The notes: generated by a model from the letters alone, not told the origin. A stretch of 64,000 bases of DNA from Paenibacillus tundrae (GCF_036884255.1 NZ_CP145605.1:1674001-1738000); one strand, 5' to 3'. Counted from the stretch's first letter, positions 45,060 through 55,259 are shown. A program made the numbers and translations.

Positions 45060-46070
45060 ATGTCATTTACATTGGGGATTTTGGATCAAAGCATTGTGTT
45101 TCCAGGCCAAACGGCTGCGGAAGCGTTGAATAATACAGTCGAACTTGTGAAACTCGCAGAGTCGCTTGGCTATGATCGGTTTTGGGTAGCGGAGCATCAT
45201 GACTCGGAAGGTGTTGCCGGCTCCTCTCCAGAAGTGTTGGTATCTTATTTGCTCGCACAGACAAGTACGATCCGAATTGGTTCTGGCGGCGTCATGCTCC
45301 AGCATTACAGTCCTTATAAAGTAGCGGAGAACTTTAATGTGCTTGCCACGCTGGCACCTGGTCGGGTAGAACTTGGCATCGGACGTGCACCGGGAGGTTT
45401 ACCTCGTTCGACAAAGGCACTGCAAAAAGGGATCGCGGAACCGGAAACGTTGGAAGACAAATTAGTGGAACTTCATGACTTCTTGCATTCCTCTGCCGGT
45501 GAACACCATGCGCAGCCTGGACTGTCTGCCCAACCGTTGCCGGTACAACCAGCAGGTATTTACATGCTTGGTACGAGTGTTTCCAGTGCTGAATTAGCAG
45601 CAAAGCAGGGGCTGCCTTATGTATTTGCATTGTTTATTAACAGTGATCCTGAGACAGCGCTGGCTGCGCTGGATACCTACCGCAATCAGTTCAATCGTGA
45701 GAAGCATGGGGAACCACAAGCCATTCTGGCCCTGTCTGTTATTGCAGCAGATACGGAAGAAGAGGCAGCGGAACTGGCAGGACAGCACAAAAGTGTACGT
45801 GTGACGTTGGCCAGTGGCAAAACCGTTAATGTACAGACGCTGAAGCAGGCGGAGGAATTCGCAAGACAGGCAGGAGAAACGTATACAGCGGTTGAGCGCG
45901 AAGCGGACATCACCCGTGGCACGAAGGAAACCGTGAGGGAGCGATTACTTGGACTTTCGGAGGAATACGGTGTAGACAGTTTTGTATTTACAACAATAGT
46001 CCCTGATTTTAATAAAAGGGTTCGCTCCTTCCAGTTGCTTAAAGAGGCGTTTGCAGAAGAATTAGTGTAA
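45060..46070 (+). CDS. luciferase-like flavin monooxygenase (YtmO type)
   Basis: A 336-residue LLM-class protein (TIM barrel). LAESLGYDRFWVAEHHD and LAPGRVELGIGRAPGG match the MsnO8/YtmO branch that lies in the B. subtilis S-alkylcysteine operon. It should use reduced FMN and oxygen. ATG 45060 is 7 bp after GAGGAGG; the in-frame ATG 45054 is too close. Confidence 0.87.
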   Translation: MSFTLGILDQSIVFPGQTAAEALNNTVELVKLAESLGYDRFWVAEHHDSEGVAGSSPEVLVSYLLAQTSTIRIGSGGVMLQHYSPYKVAENFNVLATLAPGRVELGIGRAPGGLPRSTKALQKGIAEPETLEDKLVELHDFLHSSAGEHHAQPGLSAQPLPVQPAGIYMLGTSVSSAELAAKQGLPYVFALFINSDPETALAALDTYRNQFNREKHGEPQAILALSVIAADTEEEAAELAGQHKSVRVTLASGKTVNVQTLKQAEEFARQAGETYTAVEREADITRGTKETVRERLLGLSEEYGVDSFVFTTIVPDFNKRVRSFQLLKEAFAEELV

Positions 46071-46115
46071 ACATATCACGTTTAAATTAATGATACAGAT
46101 CGGAGAGCGGTAATT

Positions 46116-46610
46116 ATGGGGAACACAGTAGACACAACGGAGTCAATCATTTCCGCATATACACAGGCGTATAGCGAGATTGAACAGGAAATTGCTGGAC
46201 TAAGCGAGCAGCAGGTGAGATGGAAGTCATCTCCAACTTCGTGGAGTGTTACGGAGGTGCTGGCACATCTGGTGGATCATAGTATCGTTGTTTCCTTTCG
46301 AATCCGTGAGATATTAGCGGGATCGCAGGTAAAGCTACCTGCGTTTGATCAGGATGCATGGGTTGCTGGACAAAAAGCGAATGAGGAACACGTATCCAAA
46401 CTTATTGCGATTGCTCACGGTTTGGTTCAATACAACTCCGGTCTATTGGAGCGGCTTGATGAACAGGAATGGAACAAAACCGGTATCAACTTTAAAGGCG
46501 AGTCGGTCTCTCTTTCCGCGATCATTCCGGCCTTTGTTGCTCATGTGCAGCATCATGTGAACCAGATTCGGAGAATTAAGCAGGAAGCAGCCGGAAAGCA
46601 GGTGCTGTGA
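46116..46610 (+). CDS. DinB family protein
   Basis: A 164-residue four-helix bundle. WSVTEVLAHLVDHSIVV and FVAHVQHHVNQI supply the three His of the DinB metal site. Bacillithiol or similar thiol transfer is known for part of the family, which would suit a sulfur operon. It overlaps the acetyltransferase start by one base (TGATG). Confidence 0.82.
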   Translation: MGNTVDTTESIISAYTQAYSEIEQEIAGLSEQQVRWKSSPTSWSVTEVLAHLVDHSIVVSFRIREILAGSQVKLPAFDQDAWVAGQKANEEHVSKLIAIAHGLVQYNSGLLERLDEQEWNKTGINFKGESVSLSAIIPAFVAHVQHHVNQIRRIKQEAAGKQVL

Positions 46611-47191
46611 TGGGAAATATAGAGGCGCAATCTAATGGAAGTCAGCATACGACGGAGGGTGCGGATGGTAGCGAACCTTTCATTAGAGAAGCCACTACCG
46701 AAGACCTTCATTTATTGGAGGCAGTTCTGCTGGATGCATATAGCCAATATGAACAGGAACTGCCTCATGATGTATGGATTGCGTATAAAGCAAGTATTGT
46801 AGAAGCGATCGAGCAATCGTCAACGGTAGCGAAGCTGGTAGCTGAGCTTGACGGAGAAGTTGTAGGCAGTGTGTTTGTGTATGCTTCATCCGACACGGCT
46901 TACGGTAGGCCAGAGCTTGGCATCCACTCCCCTGTTATTCGTCTGCTCGGCGTGACAAGCAAGGCACGTGGCAGAGGCGTAGCTACGGGGTTAATTCGAG
47001 CTAGCGCCCAATTCGCTAGAGAACGTGGAGCGAATACGTTGCACCTTCATACTTCGGATATGATGGGGGAGGCTATCCGTCTCTATGAGCGACTGGGCTT
47101 TGAACGAGCCTACGATAAAGAATTTACTACAGGGCAGACGCTGGTCAAAAGCTATTGCTTACAGCTAGCCAACACCCCACTGCTTCAATAA
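46610..47191 (+). CDS. GNAT family N-acetyltransferase
   Basis: A 193-residue acetyltransferase with IRLLGVTSKARGRGVATGLI as the acetyl-CoA loop and AIRLYERLGFERAY at the end. In B. subtilis, GNAT enzymes of the ytm and yxe operons acetylate S-alkyl cysteines before flavin-dependent C-S cleavage; the same role is inferred here. GTG 46607 is possible, but ATG 46610 overlaps the stop and is preferred. Confidence 0.85.
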   Translation: MGNIEAQSNGSQHTTEGADGSEPFIREATTEDLHLLEAVLLDAYSQYEQELPHDVWIAYKASIVEAIEQSSTVAKLVAELDGEVVGSVFVYASSDTAYGRPELGIHSPVIRLLGVTSKARGRGVATGLIRASAQFARERGANTLHLHTSDMMGEAIRLYERLGFERAYDKEFTTGQTLVKSYCLQLANTPLLQ

Positions 47192-47217
47192 ATGCAACTC
47201 TGCGGGAGGTCTGAATC

Positions 47218-48555
47218 ATGAGTAAACCTAAACAGCTTAAATTAGGCAGTATTATTCTGGGCGTTGGTGGAACGATGTCCAGTTGGCGTCATCCAAGTGT
47301 ACCCGTAGATGCCAGCGTTAATCTGGACTTTTACACACAGCAGGCACAGACGGCGGAGCGAGGTAAATTCGATCTTGTGTTTATTGCTGACGGATTATCT
47401 ATCAATGAGAAGTCGATTCCTCACTTTCTGAATCGCTTCGAGCCACTGACGATTTTGTCCGCGCTTGCGGCAGTCACCACTCGAATCGGGCTGGTGGGGA
47501 CGTTATCCAGCACGTACAGTGAACCTTTTAACGCAGCCCGTCAGTTTGCTTCTCTTGATCATATCAGCAAGGGACGTGGAGGCTGGAATCTGGTGACATC
47601 ACCGCTGGAAGGTTCTGCAGCTAATTACAGTAAAGAGCAGCACCCATCTCATGGCGATCGTTACGAGATTGCAGAGGAGTTCTTGGACATTGTGCGTGGT
47701 CTCTGGGATTCTTGGGAGGATGACGCTTTTGTACGGAACAAGGAGACGGGTGTCTTTTTCGATGCTGATAAGCTACATACGCTTAATCATAAAGGCAAAC
47801 ATTTCAAGGTAGCGGGACCACTCAACATTGCACGAACCAAACAGGGACAGCCTGTAGTATTCCAGGCGGGTTCATCGGAGCCCGGCAAACAACTCGCGGC
47901 GAAGGGAGCCGACGCAGTATTTACGGGACAGAACTCCATCGAAGATGCCAGAGCCTTCTATCAGGATGTGAAGCAGCGTACGGTGGAGGAAGGGCGCGGA
48001 GTTGATGACCTTGCCATTATGGTAGGCATTGTTCCCATTGTTGAGCAAACGGACGAAGCGGCGGAGCAGAGATACCAGGAGTCTATAAACCGCATACCGA
48101 TTACGGAAGCGCTGGATGTGCTGGCGCGGTTTTTCGACCATCATGATTTTCATCAGTACCCGCTGGACGAGCCATTCCCGGAGCTTGGCAATATAGGACA
48201 AAACTCATTCCGCAGCAGCACCGATCGCATCAAAGCGAGAGCTCGTGAACTAGGACAGACATTGCGACAGGTCGCGCTGGAAGCGGTGGCGCCGCGTACT
48301 CCTTTTATCGGATCACCTGATACGGTAGCAGATACGCTACAGCACTGGTTCGAGACGGGAGCAGCCGACGGCTTCATTGTGCATCCGATTAGACCGGAAG
48401 ACCTTGATGTGTTTGTCGATAACGTTGTGCCGATTTTGCAAGAGCGGGGTGTATTTCGTAACGATTATGAGTTCGACACACTGCGAGGTCATCTGGGGTT
48501 GCCAGTACCGGAAAATCGTTTTGCCCAGCGGAAGGAAGCGAATACCGCATTTTAA
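47218..48555 (+). CDS. NtaA/SnaA/DszA-type FMN-dependent monooxygenase (first)
   Basis: A 445-residue monooxygenase of the nitrilotriacetate/DszA branch: [20 protein letters not shown], a conserved [19 protein letters not shown], and [19 protein letters not shown]. In B. subtilis YtnJ (CmoJ) and YxeK of this family cleave C-S bonds of N-acetylated S-alkyl cysteines. ATG 47218 follows GGGAGG. Confidence 0.88.
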   Translation: MSKPKQLKLGSIILGVGGTMSSWRHPSVPVDASVNLDFYTQQAQTAERGKFDLVFIADGLSINEKSIPHFLNRFEPLTILSALAAVTTRIGLVGTLSSTYSEPFNAARQFASLDHISKGRGGWNLVTSPLEGSAANYSKEQHPSHGDRYEIAEEFLDIVRGLWDSWEDDAFVRNKETGVFFDADKLHTLNHKGKHFKVAGPLNIARTKQGQPVVFQAGSSEPGKQLAAKGADAVFTGQNSIEDARAFYQDVKQRTVEEGRGVDDLAIMVGIVPIVEQTDEAAEQRYQESINRIPITEALDVLARFFDHHDFHQYPLDEPFPELGNIGQNSFRSSTDRIKARARELGQTLRQVALEAVAPRTPFIGSPDTVADTLQHWFETGAADGFIVHPIRPEDLDVFVDNVVPILQERGVFRNDYEFDTLRGHLGLPVPENRFAQRKEANTAF

Positions 48556-48591
48556 AATGTGTGTTCCAAAAGAGTTGAGAGGAGAACGGTT

Positions 48592-49914
48592 ATGTCGAGA
48601 GAAGGTCAATTAAAGCTGGGCACATCATTGCACGGCGTTGGTTCCAGTGTTTCGGGCTGGAGACATCCCGATCTACCAGCAGATGCAAGTATTAATATAG
48701 ACTTCTATATTCAGCAGGCTAAGCGGGCGGAGGCAGGCAAGCTTGATTTTGTATTTATTGCAGATGGTTTACATATTACCGAGAAGTCAATTCCTCATTT
48801 TTTGAATCGTTTTGAGCCACTTACGGTTTTGTCTGCCCTGGCAGCATCAACTCGAAACATCGGTCTTGCGGGAACGCTGTCCACTTCCTACAGCGAACCG
48901 TTTACCGTGGCTCGTCAGTTTGCATCTCTAGATCATCTAAGCGGTGGACGTGCAGCTTGGAATGTGGTGACCTCGCCATCGGAGGGGGTGGCGGACAACT
49001 TCAACAAGGGGGGCCATCCTGATCATGAAACCCGTTATCGCATGGCAGAAGAGTATGTGGAGGTTACGCGGGGCCTATGGGACTCGTGGGAAGATGATGC
49101 GTTAATTCGAGATAAGGAAAGCGGCATTTTCTTTGACCCAGAGAAGCTACACAAGCTTAATCATAAAGGTGAGTTTTACCAGGTGGCAGGCCCGCTGAAC
49201 ATCGCACGTTCGAAACAGGGACATCCTGTCATTTTCCAAGCAGGTGCTTCGGAATCAGGGCGAAATTTTGCTGCAAGTACAGCAGACGCTGTCTTTGTTC
49301 ATGGGAATTCATTGGAGGAAGCCAAGGCGGTATATGTTGACCTGAAGCAGCGGGCTGTGTCCCACGGACGCAAGCCGGAGGACATTCTGATATTGCCGGG
49401 CATTGCACCGATTGTAGGGCATACCGAAGAGGAGGCTCAACGTAAATATGATGAGGTTGTCCGTCTTGGTTCCGTCGAAGATGCGGTTCAATACTTGAGT
49501 CGTTACTTCGATTATCATGATTTTACGCAGTATGCTCTGGATGAGCCTTTTCCGGATCTGGGCGATTTCGGCTCCAACGGCTTCAGAAGTCTGACGGATC
49601 AGATCAAAAGGGATGCGAAGGAGCAAGGGTTAACGTTGCGCGAGGTTAGTCTACATGTGGCACAGCCCCGCCCTCTATTTTTTGGCACACCTGAAACGAT
49701 TGCTGACAGGATGCAGCTATGGTTCGAGCAGCAGGCGGTGGACGGCTTTATTATTCTTCCGATGGTACCGAATGGTCTGGAGGATTTTGTAGAGCTGGTC
49801 GTACCGGTGCTGCAAGATCGCGGACTGTTCCGCACAGAGTATGAGCACGATACGTTACGTGGCAATCTGGGACTTAAAGTTCCCGTTAACCGTTATGTTG
49901 CTTCGAGTAGCTAA
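48592..49914 (+). CDS. NtaA/SnaA/DszA-type FMN-dependent monooxygenase (second)
   Basis: A 440-residue paralogue of the previous gene with the same motifs ([40 protein letters not shown]) at the same positions. They are similar over the whole length, suggesting tandem duplication with substrate divergence. ATG 48592 follows GAGAGGAG. It is the last gene of the operon. Confidence 0.88.
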   Translation: MSREGQLKLGTSLHGVGSSVSGWRHPDLPADASINIDFYIQQAKRAEAGKLDFVFIADGLHITEKSIPHFLNRFEPLTVLSALAASTRNIGLAGTLSTSYSEPFTVARQFASLDHLSGGRAAWNVVTSPSEGVADNFNKGGHPDHETRYRMAEEYVEVTRGLWDSWEDDALIRDKESGIFFDPEKLHKLNHKGEFYQVAGPLNIARSKQGHPVIFQAGASESGRNFAASTADAVFVHGNSLEEAKAVYVDLKQRAVSHGRKPEDILILPGIAPIVGHTEEEAQRKYDEVVRLGSVEDAVQYLSRYFDYHDFTQYALDEPFPDLGDFGSNGFRSLTDQIKRDAKEQGLTLREVSLHVAQPRPLFFGTPETIADRMQLWFEQQAVDGFIILPMVPNGLEDFVELVVPVLQDRGLFRTEYEHDTLRGNLGLKVPVNRYVASSS

Positions 49915-49991
49915 ATGAGTAGCTAAATTGGTTTCTAATCGTGATACGATGAAGTTGAGATGGGAAATGAATGAATAAGGACAAGGGTGTT

Positions 49992-50568
49992 TTAACTAAG
50001 ACGCTCTTTCTTTTTGTTTCTTAGAATAACTAGTTTAAATCCACTCCATATGACCACTATAATATTTAGTAATAATAGACCGACATACCCGTCTGTGATC
50101 CTCGTACGTTCAACCCACTTATTCGCTAACTCTCCTGAGAGAGCTTGTTTGTGCAAATATGTTTCTAGTGTGTCATGGCTGATCTCATCAATATATATGA
50201 GTGGAAACTCCATACTATTGGTAGAGGCAAGGGGTGGATAGAAGTCTACCCATTTCTGCCCTGCCCATCTGTCATACTTATAGAGGTTGTTCAAAAAGTC
50301 CGCTTTTGATTACGAAGGATGCCTAGCGGCATCATCAGCATCGAAGCTGGGATTCAGCCGAAATGTCCGTTGCTCACGTAGCTCCATCTACGCTCCGCTA
50401 CTCCATTTCTAGCTTCACCCCATCTTCTCGATACTGAAAACCGACCTTTTTGAACACGCACTTATACCTGAAGTCTATGCTGGATTCGAGGTCAACCCAC
50501 CTGAAATTACCCAATATAAGTAGAATACATAGTGTAACGATACTGAGTAATAGCCCTATATTCTTCAG
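49992..50568 (-). pseudogene. small membrane-protein gene split by a MITE
   Basis: Reading the minus strand from 50568: a likely CTG start, KNIGLLLSIVTLCILLILGN (transmembrane helix), then VDLESSIDFRYK. After the repeat the frame resumes as YDRWAGQKWVDFYPPLAS... and ends with a second helix (YVGLLLLNIIVVIWSGFKL) and RNKKKERLS. Removing the 177-bp repeat and one copy of ACTTATA joins both parts in frame into about 130 residues. Family unknown. The CTG start may itself be a decayed codon. Confidence 0.75.
50283..50459 (+). mobile_element. MITE-like repeat, copy 2 (inside a gene)
   Basis: Ends GAGGTTGTTCAAAAAGTC and GACCTTTTTGAACACGC are imperfect inverted repeats. The 7-bp direct repeat ACTTATA flanks it at 50276-50282 and 50460-50466. 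Internal blocks match copy 1. It has no coding capacity, so movement would need a transposase elsewhere. Confidence 0.88.
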
Positions 50569-50728
50569 AAAAACACATCCTTATGTTGTGGTAATTACAT
50601 TTATTTTCAAGTATACCTTGAGTTTGTGAGCTTGGTATGTAGATGTGATGTCGCTTTAGTCCGGTTGAAATGTCGCAAAAGTACATGGTAAGGCGATGTG
50701 AAGATCGTTTATACTCGCCTTATCATAC

Positions 50729-50747
50729 GATAATGAAAATCATTATC
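50729..50747 (+). promoter_or_regulatory. Fur box
   Basis: GATAATGAAAATCATTATC differs by one base from the classic Fur consensus GATAATGATAATCATTATC. It lies 20 bp before the siderophore-binding protein gene and should repress it in iron-replete cells. Confidence 0.9.
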
Positions 50748-50767
50748 ACATACAAGGGGGATTCATC

Positions 50768-51808
50768 TTGATTAAAGGAACAGAGGGGAAAACGGCGATA
50801 AGCAAGATATACGCTGCCCAAAAAACACGATTTGTAATGGGTCTGATGCTGGCACTTGTGCTTGTATTAACGGCTTGTGGTGCCGGAGCAGGTACAAATG
50901 GGGGCAATGAGTCCGCTGCAACGCCTGCGGAGACACCTTCGAATACAGAAACTCAAGCTGCTGGAGCTTTTCCTGTAACGCTCAAACATATGAAGGGCGA
51001 GCTAACACTAGACGAGAAACCACAGAGAATTGCTGTGCTTGATGTTAAATTTCTGGATCAAATGTTAGCTGTTGGCGAGAAGCCGGCAGGTAGTGTTATC
51101 GCTGGAGGTAACACTGATTTTCCAGAGTACTTAGGTGATGAGCCGAAGGACGTACAGGTTCTGGGTACACGGGACGAGCCTAATCTGGAAGCCATTGTAG
51201 CTTTGGATCCGGATCTGATCATCATGACTGACTTTCAAGAGAAACAGTATGAGAGTGTGAGCAAAATCGCACCTACCCTCGTACTCGACTTCTACGAAGA
51301 CTGGCGTGATACGTTAGCTACGATTGCTCAGATTACAGACAAGCAGGACGAGGCAGAGACAGTGCGTAAAGCGTATGAGGAGAAAGCCGCTGGAGTGAAG
51401 GCGCAACTGGCAGAGAAAATGGGAGATGAGACGGTAGCCCTTATTCGTCCGAGAAAAGAAGGCATCCGTGTTCATGGTATCGAGCATCGCACAGGCGAAA
51501 TTCTGTATAAGGACTTAGGTTTGAAAATGCCTGCACTCGTTGAGGAGATCAAAGGCGATACTTCTGTTGAAATCTCGATGGAGAAGGTTCCTGAGATCGG
51601 CGCAGATCGTTATTTCGTACTGTCAGACGAGTTGTTTGCAGCAGAGGCAGAGGCTATGGTTAGCAATCCAGTATGGCAATCTCTAGATGCAGTGAAAAAC
51701 AATCTTACCTATGACGTAAATTCAACACTTTGGATCGCATACTATGGCCCTATCGCGATTAATCTGATTGTAGATCAAGCATCAGAAGCGCTACTGGGAT
51801 CGAATTAA
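50768..51808 (+). CDS. iron-siderophore binding lipoprotein
   Basis: A 346-residue family-8 (FecB/FhuD-type) binding protein. After a long basic N-terminus the signal peptide ends at VLTACGAG; then RIAVLDVKFLDQMLAVGEKP, EAIVALDPDLIIMTDFQEKQ and the helical backbone of the fold. TTG 50768 lies 7 bp after AGGGGG. Permease and ATPase genes are not adjacent. The binding domain resembles the one in the regulator at 52696 (same RIAVLDV...GSV, LIRPxxxxxRVHxxxHRTG), implying the same ligand. Confidence 0.88.
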   Translation: MIKGTEGKTAISKIYAAQKTRFVMGLMLALVLVLTACGAGAGTNGGNESAATPAETPSNTETQAAGAFPVTLKHMKGELTLDEKPQRIAVLDVKFLDQMLAVGEKPAGSVIAGGNTDFPEYLGDEPKDVQVLGTRDEPNLEAIVALDPDLIIMTDFQEKQYESVSKIAPTLVLDFYEDWRDTLATIAQITDKQDEAETVRKAYEEKAAGVKAQLAEKMGDETVALIRPRKEGIRVHGIEHRTGEILYKDLGLKMPALVEEIKGDTSVEISMEKVPEIGADRYFVLSDELFAAEAEAMVSNPVWQSLDAVKNNLTYDVNSTLWIAYYGPIAINLIVDQASEALLGSN

Positions 51809-51809
51809 T

Positions 51810-52586
51810 ATGAATCAGTATCTCTCGAGTGACTTATGGAAAGTAACCGTGGAGGATCATTCGATTCTGCTTGGTAAGCCGCCTGAGAATAGTGTTCGTA
51901 CCATTGCTTTGAGTGAGCTGCATGATGAAGCGGCATGCCGAGAGTATATCAGCTGGTTTCAGGAGTATATTGATGCGCCTGACATGAAGGTTGCCGCTTC
52001 CATGTTAGCCAAGCGAATTGGTTATCTGTGGACAGCTCCACTTGTGACCGCAATGACGTTTCATCATCAGCATGTTTCGTTTCAGCTGGAGAACAGCTTC
52101 CTCTATCATCCGACGCTCTCATCTAATGAGGGCGGTACACGTTTTCCTTTTCTAGCGGTGAATGGGCTTCAAGCAGAAGAACTAACGGGAGAAAGAAACG
52201 TGTGGCGGGAAAAGGTAGTACAGGAGATGTTTGCAGAGCAGCTTACACCGTTGTTACAAACGCTTGCTGTGGTTGCACCTCTTTCCATGAGCATTCTTTG
52301 GGAGAATATCATGGTACGCATTGGGCCGCTGTATACGCCTGATGCAGACGAGGTAGAGCAGGGAAATGAGCATATCCAGGCTGATTTTGCATATCTGACG
52401 CAGGTGGCATCGGGGCAAATGTTTGGTGTGAGAAAGAATCCGTTAACCCGCTTCACGTACATTAAAGACAATATTCCAGTTGCGAAAAGCGAACGGATCA
52501 CCTGTTGTTTCTATTACCAGATGTCAGGGGAATATTGCAGGAAATGTCCGAAAATTGACAATGAGAATGAATCTCAATTAAAATGA
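51810..52586 (+). CDS. FhuF-like ferric reductase / siderophore-iron release protein
   Basis: A 258-residue cytosolic protein. The C-terminus has CCFYYQMSGEYCRKCP, that is CC-x9-C-x2-C, the [2Fe-2S] signature of FhuF-type proteins that reduce siderophore-bound iron. The rest is helical (AASMLAKRIGYLWTAP). It starts 1 bp after the binding-protein stop, so it shares the Fur-controlled transcript. Confidence 0.82.
   Translation: MNQYLSSDLWKVTVEDHSILLGKPPENSVRTIALSELHDEAACREYISWFQEYIDAPDMKVAASMLAKRIGYLWTAPLVTAMTFHHQHVSFQLENSFLYHPTLSSNEGGTRFPFLAVNGLQAEELTGERNVWREKVVQEMFAEQLTPLLQTLAVVAPLSMSILWENIMVRIGPLYTPDADEVEQGNEHIQADFAYLTQVASGQMFGVRKNPLTRFTYIKDNIPVAKSERITCCFYYQMSGEYCRKCPKIDNENESQLK
52555..52584 (+). 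promoter_or_regulatory. promoter with embedded Fur-like box for the AraC-type regulator
   Basis: TTGACA (52555-52560) and TAAAAT (52579-52584) with an 18-bp spacer. The spacer contains TGAGAATGAATCTCA (52562-52576), a 7-1-7 inverted repeat close to TGATAATNATTATCA. It overlaps the end of the FhuF-like gene and lies 112 bp before the regulator. Confidence 0.65.
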
Positions 52587-52695
52587 CAAGAGCAACCATT
52601 TTACCTTTGCTAAGGGACTCGCTTGGAATTAAGGGTGTACACCTATTCGGGCGATTCTTTCTAGCCAAGGATGCTATTGTCAGGAGATGAGAGAA

Positions 52696-54414
52696 ATGCC
52701 GCTGCAAGAACAGACAAGTCTATGGAGTAATACGGCGATCAAGGTGCTTGACGTGCATAGCGGAATTTTGCAGACAGGCAGCGTTCTTAGCGAAACCGAA
52801 TTAACATCCAATGTGCTGCTATTGGCAGGCGGCGGAGAAGGGGAGCTCTTCATAAATGGTGAGGTTTGCCATGTTGGTGCTTCTTTTGCTGCTCATGTGG
52901 TGAAGGGGGCATCCTTTACGCTGACTGCTATAGCAGACAATGTTCAATATATTGTGATCATGTATGAGGCTTCTTCCATGGAAGGAGCCTCCCTTGTCAT
53001 GCCCTCGTATCGCAAACATCCACTGAACATTTCATTTGTTCAGCATTCGGTAACCCAAGCGGAATGGGTTCAGGTGGCTGAGAAAATCGTAGTGAAATGG
53101 AGTCGTGGCGAAGGACTGGAACGGTTTCATGCCAATGCATTGTTGCAGGGGATCATCTACGAGCTCATTATGGAGTATGAAGGCAGTCAGGGCGGAGCAG
53201 AATCAGACGTGGTTAATGTTGTGGCTGCGTATATATCAGGGCATTATCGCCAGAATTTGGAGCTGAAGGAGTTAGCCGCACTTGCTGGATGTAGCGTAAG
53301 ACAGCTACAGCGACGTTTCAAACAAGAGAAAGAGCTCGGACCGATGGAGTACGTCATTCAGTTGCGGATGGAGAGTGCGTCGCGGATGCTTCGCCATACA
53401 GATGCACCCATTGGTGAAATTGCTGACAAGATGGGTTATCGCGATATGTACTATTTCAGTCGAGCGTTTAAAAAATATTTTGGAGTGCCTCCGCAGCGCT
53501 ATAGGCTTTCGGTCGCTTCGAGAGAGACACTCTTAACTAATCCCTTATTGCGAGACCGCACGGCTTCTTCCTATGAGTCTGCACAAGGCTCGGTCATTTG
53601 CCATTTGCGTGGTGAATATTGTGTCACTAGTACTCCTCAACGTATCGCTGTACTCGATGTCCAATTTGCGGATCATTTGCTTGCGCTGGATTTGTCTCCA
53701 GCAGGTAGTGTGGGAACGGGAAGTGCGACGATTAATTTCCCTCAATATATTAGAGCAGGACTGCAAAATACCGAGTTGCTAGGAACCTATGAGTACCCCG
53801 ATCTGCCTGCGGTGGAACGGTTGGCACCAGATCTGATTATCTGTACTGAGGTGCATGACCAGTACTATGAACGTTTAAGCCGGATCGCGCCAGTTCTCAT
53901 GTTCAAGCGCAATGAGAGCTGGCAGACCATTCTGAGCTTGTTCGGTGAACTAACGGGTAAGCGAGCAGAAGCCAAACGTATTATTGCGGATTATCATCGA
54001 CGCACGGCACTCTTGTCAGAAGAGCTTGCTCCAGTATTAGCAGGCAAAAGTGTGGCATTGATTCGTCCGCTGGAGTCTCTGGTTCGCGTACACTCGCCGA
54101 CTCATCGTACAGGTGCTGTGCTGTACCGTGATCTAGGTCTGCCTGCTCCGTTATTTGTCGCAGATACCTCTGACACGGCTTATCATATTTCCGTAGATAG
54201 ACTACCCGTTGTACATGCCAGTCACTACTTCTTGCTGAGTAACGAACTCATTCAGGATGGCATATCCGCGACAGAGCACCGTGTGTGGGGCATGCTTGAT
54301 GAAGGTGAGCGACAACACATACACTCGGTCGATGCCGCAACCTGGATCGGTTGTTATGGACCGACAGGTATTAATGGGATCGTGGATCAGATTGCCCAGG
54401 CTTTTTTGGCTTAA
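52696..54414 (+). CDS. Btr-like AraC regulator fused to a siderophore-binding domain
   Basis: A 572-residue cytosolic regulator. A cupin-like N-terminal part (about 1-150) is followed by the AraC double HTH (LKELAALAGCSVRQLQRRFK; IGEIADKMGYRDMYYFSRAF). A family-8 binding domain (about 300-572) resembles the lipoprotein at 50768. In B. subtilis Btr has this design and activates feuABC when bacillibactin binds. Likely activates the siderophore operon here. ATG 52696 is placed 9 bp after CAGGAG. Confidence 0.88.
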   Translation: MPLQEQTSLWSNTAIKVLDVHSGILQTGSVLSETELTSNVLLLAGGGEGELFINGEVCHVGASFAAHVVKGASFTLTAIADNVQYIVIMYEASSMEGASLVMPSYRKHPLNISFVQHSVTQAEWVQVAEKIVVKWSRGEGLERFHANALLQGIIYELIMEYEGSQGGAESDVVNVVAAYISGHYRQNLELKELAALAGCSVRQLQRRFKQEKELGPMEYVIQLRMESASRMLRHTDAPIGEIADKMGYRDMYYFSRAFKKYFGVPPQRYRLSVASRETLLTNPLLRDRTASSYESAQGSVICHLRGEYCVTSTPQRIAVLDVQFADHLLALDLSPAGSVGTGSATINFPQYIRAGLQNTELLGTYEYPDLPAVERLAPDLIICTEVHDQYYERLSRIAPVLMFKRNESWQTILSLFGELTGKRAEAKRIIADYHRRTALLSEELAPVLAGKSVALIRPLESLVRVHSPTHRTGAVLYRDLGLPAPLFVADTSDTAYHISVDRLPVVHASHYFLLSNELIQDGISATEHRVWGMLDEGERQHIHSVDAATWIGCYGPTGINGIVDQIAQAFLA

Positions 54415-54427
54415 AATATATAAAATA

Positions 54428-54487
54428 AAAACCGTCTCTTGGTCATGGAAGTGCGAGTAACCATGTATCAAAGAGACGGTTTCTTTT
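54428..54487 (+). terminator. terminator after the iron locus
   Basis: AAACCGTCTCTT pairs with AAGAGACGGTTT, with an inner ATGG/CCAT stem, followed by TTTCTTTTT. Perfect outer stem of about 12 bp. Confidence 0.8.
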
Positions 54488-54565
54488 TACTTTTCTATAC
54501 TTAAGTGGGGGATATGTTAAAATGATAGAAAGTTGAACCAATACGGATAACAGGAAGGATAACTC

Positions 54566-54789
54566 ATGAAATGGCAAGAAGTTAGAGAACTGTTCCCTGA
54601 CCAATTTGTTCTGGTAAATATCATTCATTATCATGAGGAAGATAATAAAAAGATTGTAGATGAAGTTGCACCCATTCGCACGTTATCAGAACAAGATGCG
54701 AATAAAGAATTTTTCAAGTAGAGCCTGGTAACTTTGTATATCATACTTCGAATCAAGACTTTGTGATTCATCTGCTTAAGGATCCATAA
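54566..54789 (+). pseudogene. frameshifted small gene normally paired with a retropepsin-like gene
   Basis: ATG 54566 after AGGAAGGAT encodes MKWQEVRELFPDQFVLVNII and continues to NKEFFK before TAG 54719. The next frame then reads VEPGNFVYHTSNQDFVIHLL to TAA 54787. One missing base near 54718 explains it. From memory, similar intact ORFs precede retropepsin-like aspartyl protease genes in Bacilli, as here. Confidence 0.6.
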
Positions 54790-54811
54790 ATGAAAGTGAG
54801 ACGTAATACGA

Positions 54812-55021
54812 ATGAAAATTAACTATGATGGGCAACTAGTTACAACGTCACTCACTGTTACATTTAGAGGAAGAACACTAGAAATAGATGATGTCATCAT
54901 AGACACGGGATCCTCACATACGATCTTTAATCCTGATGTTTTAGAGGAAATCGGCGTGACTTATGAAACAGGAAATTCAATTTTTCGTTTGATTATAGGA
55001 TGGATAAATATATTATTATAG
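54812..55021 (+). pseudogene. truncated retropepsin-like aspartyl protease gene
   Basis: The frame encodes the N-terminal half of a retropepsin fold, including the catalytic motif VIIDTGSSHTIF. After VTYETGN the sequence stops resembling the family and ends as IGWINILL. Full proteins are about 130-150 residues; only 69 are present. AT-rich DNA begins where similarity ends, so the 3' half was probably replaced when the defence-like genes arrived. Confidence 0.6.
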
Positions 55022-55259
55022 TTAACGAACCGAGACGAGATAATCTCGTATAATATTAATAAAAGATAGTCATATCTAATATGATGCAGTCAAATGAACT
55101 GATCAAAACTACAATATAAAATATACAAACATGAAAACGAAAATAGCGCATCAGGAGATGCAGTTTTGATCGATAACGGGATAAATATAATTATTTACAT
55201 ATATTATGATGTTTATTTTTGGATCTTTTTTCAATTTAATACAAGGAGATTCAGTGAAA

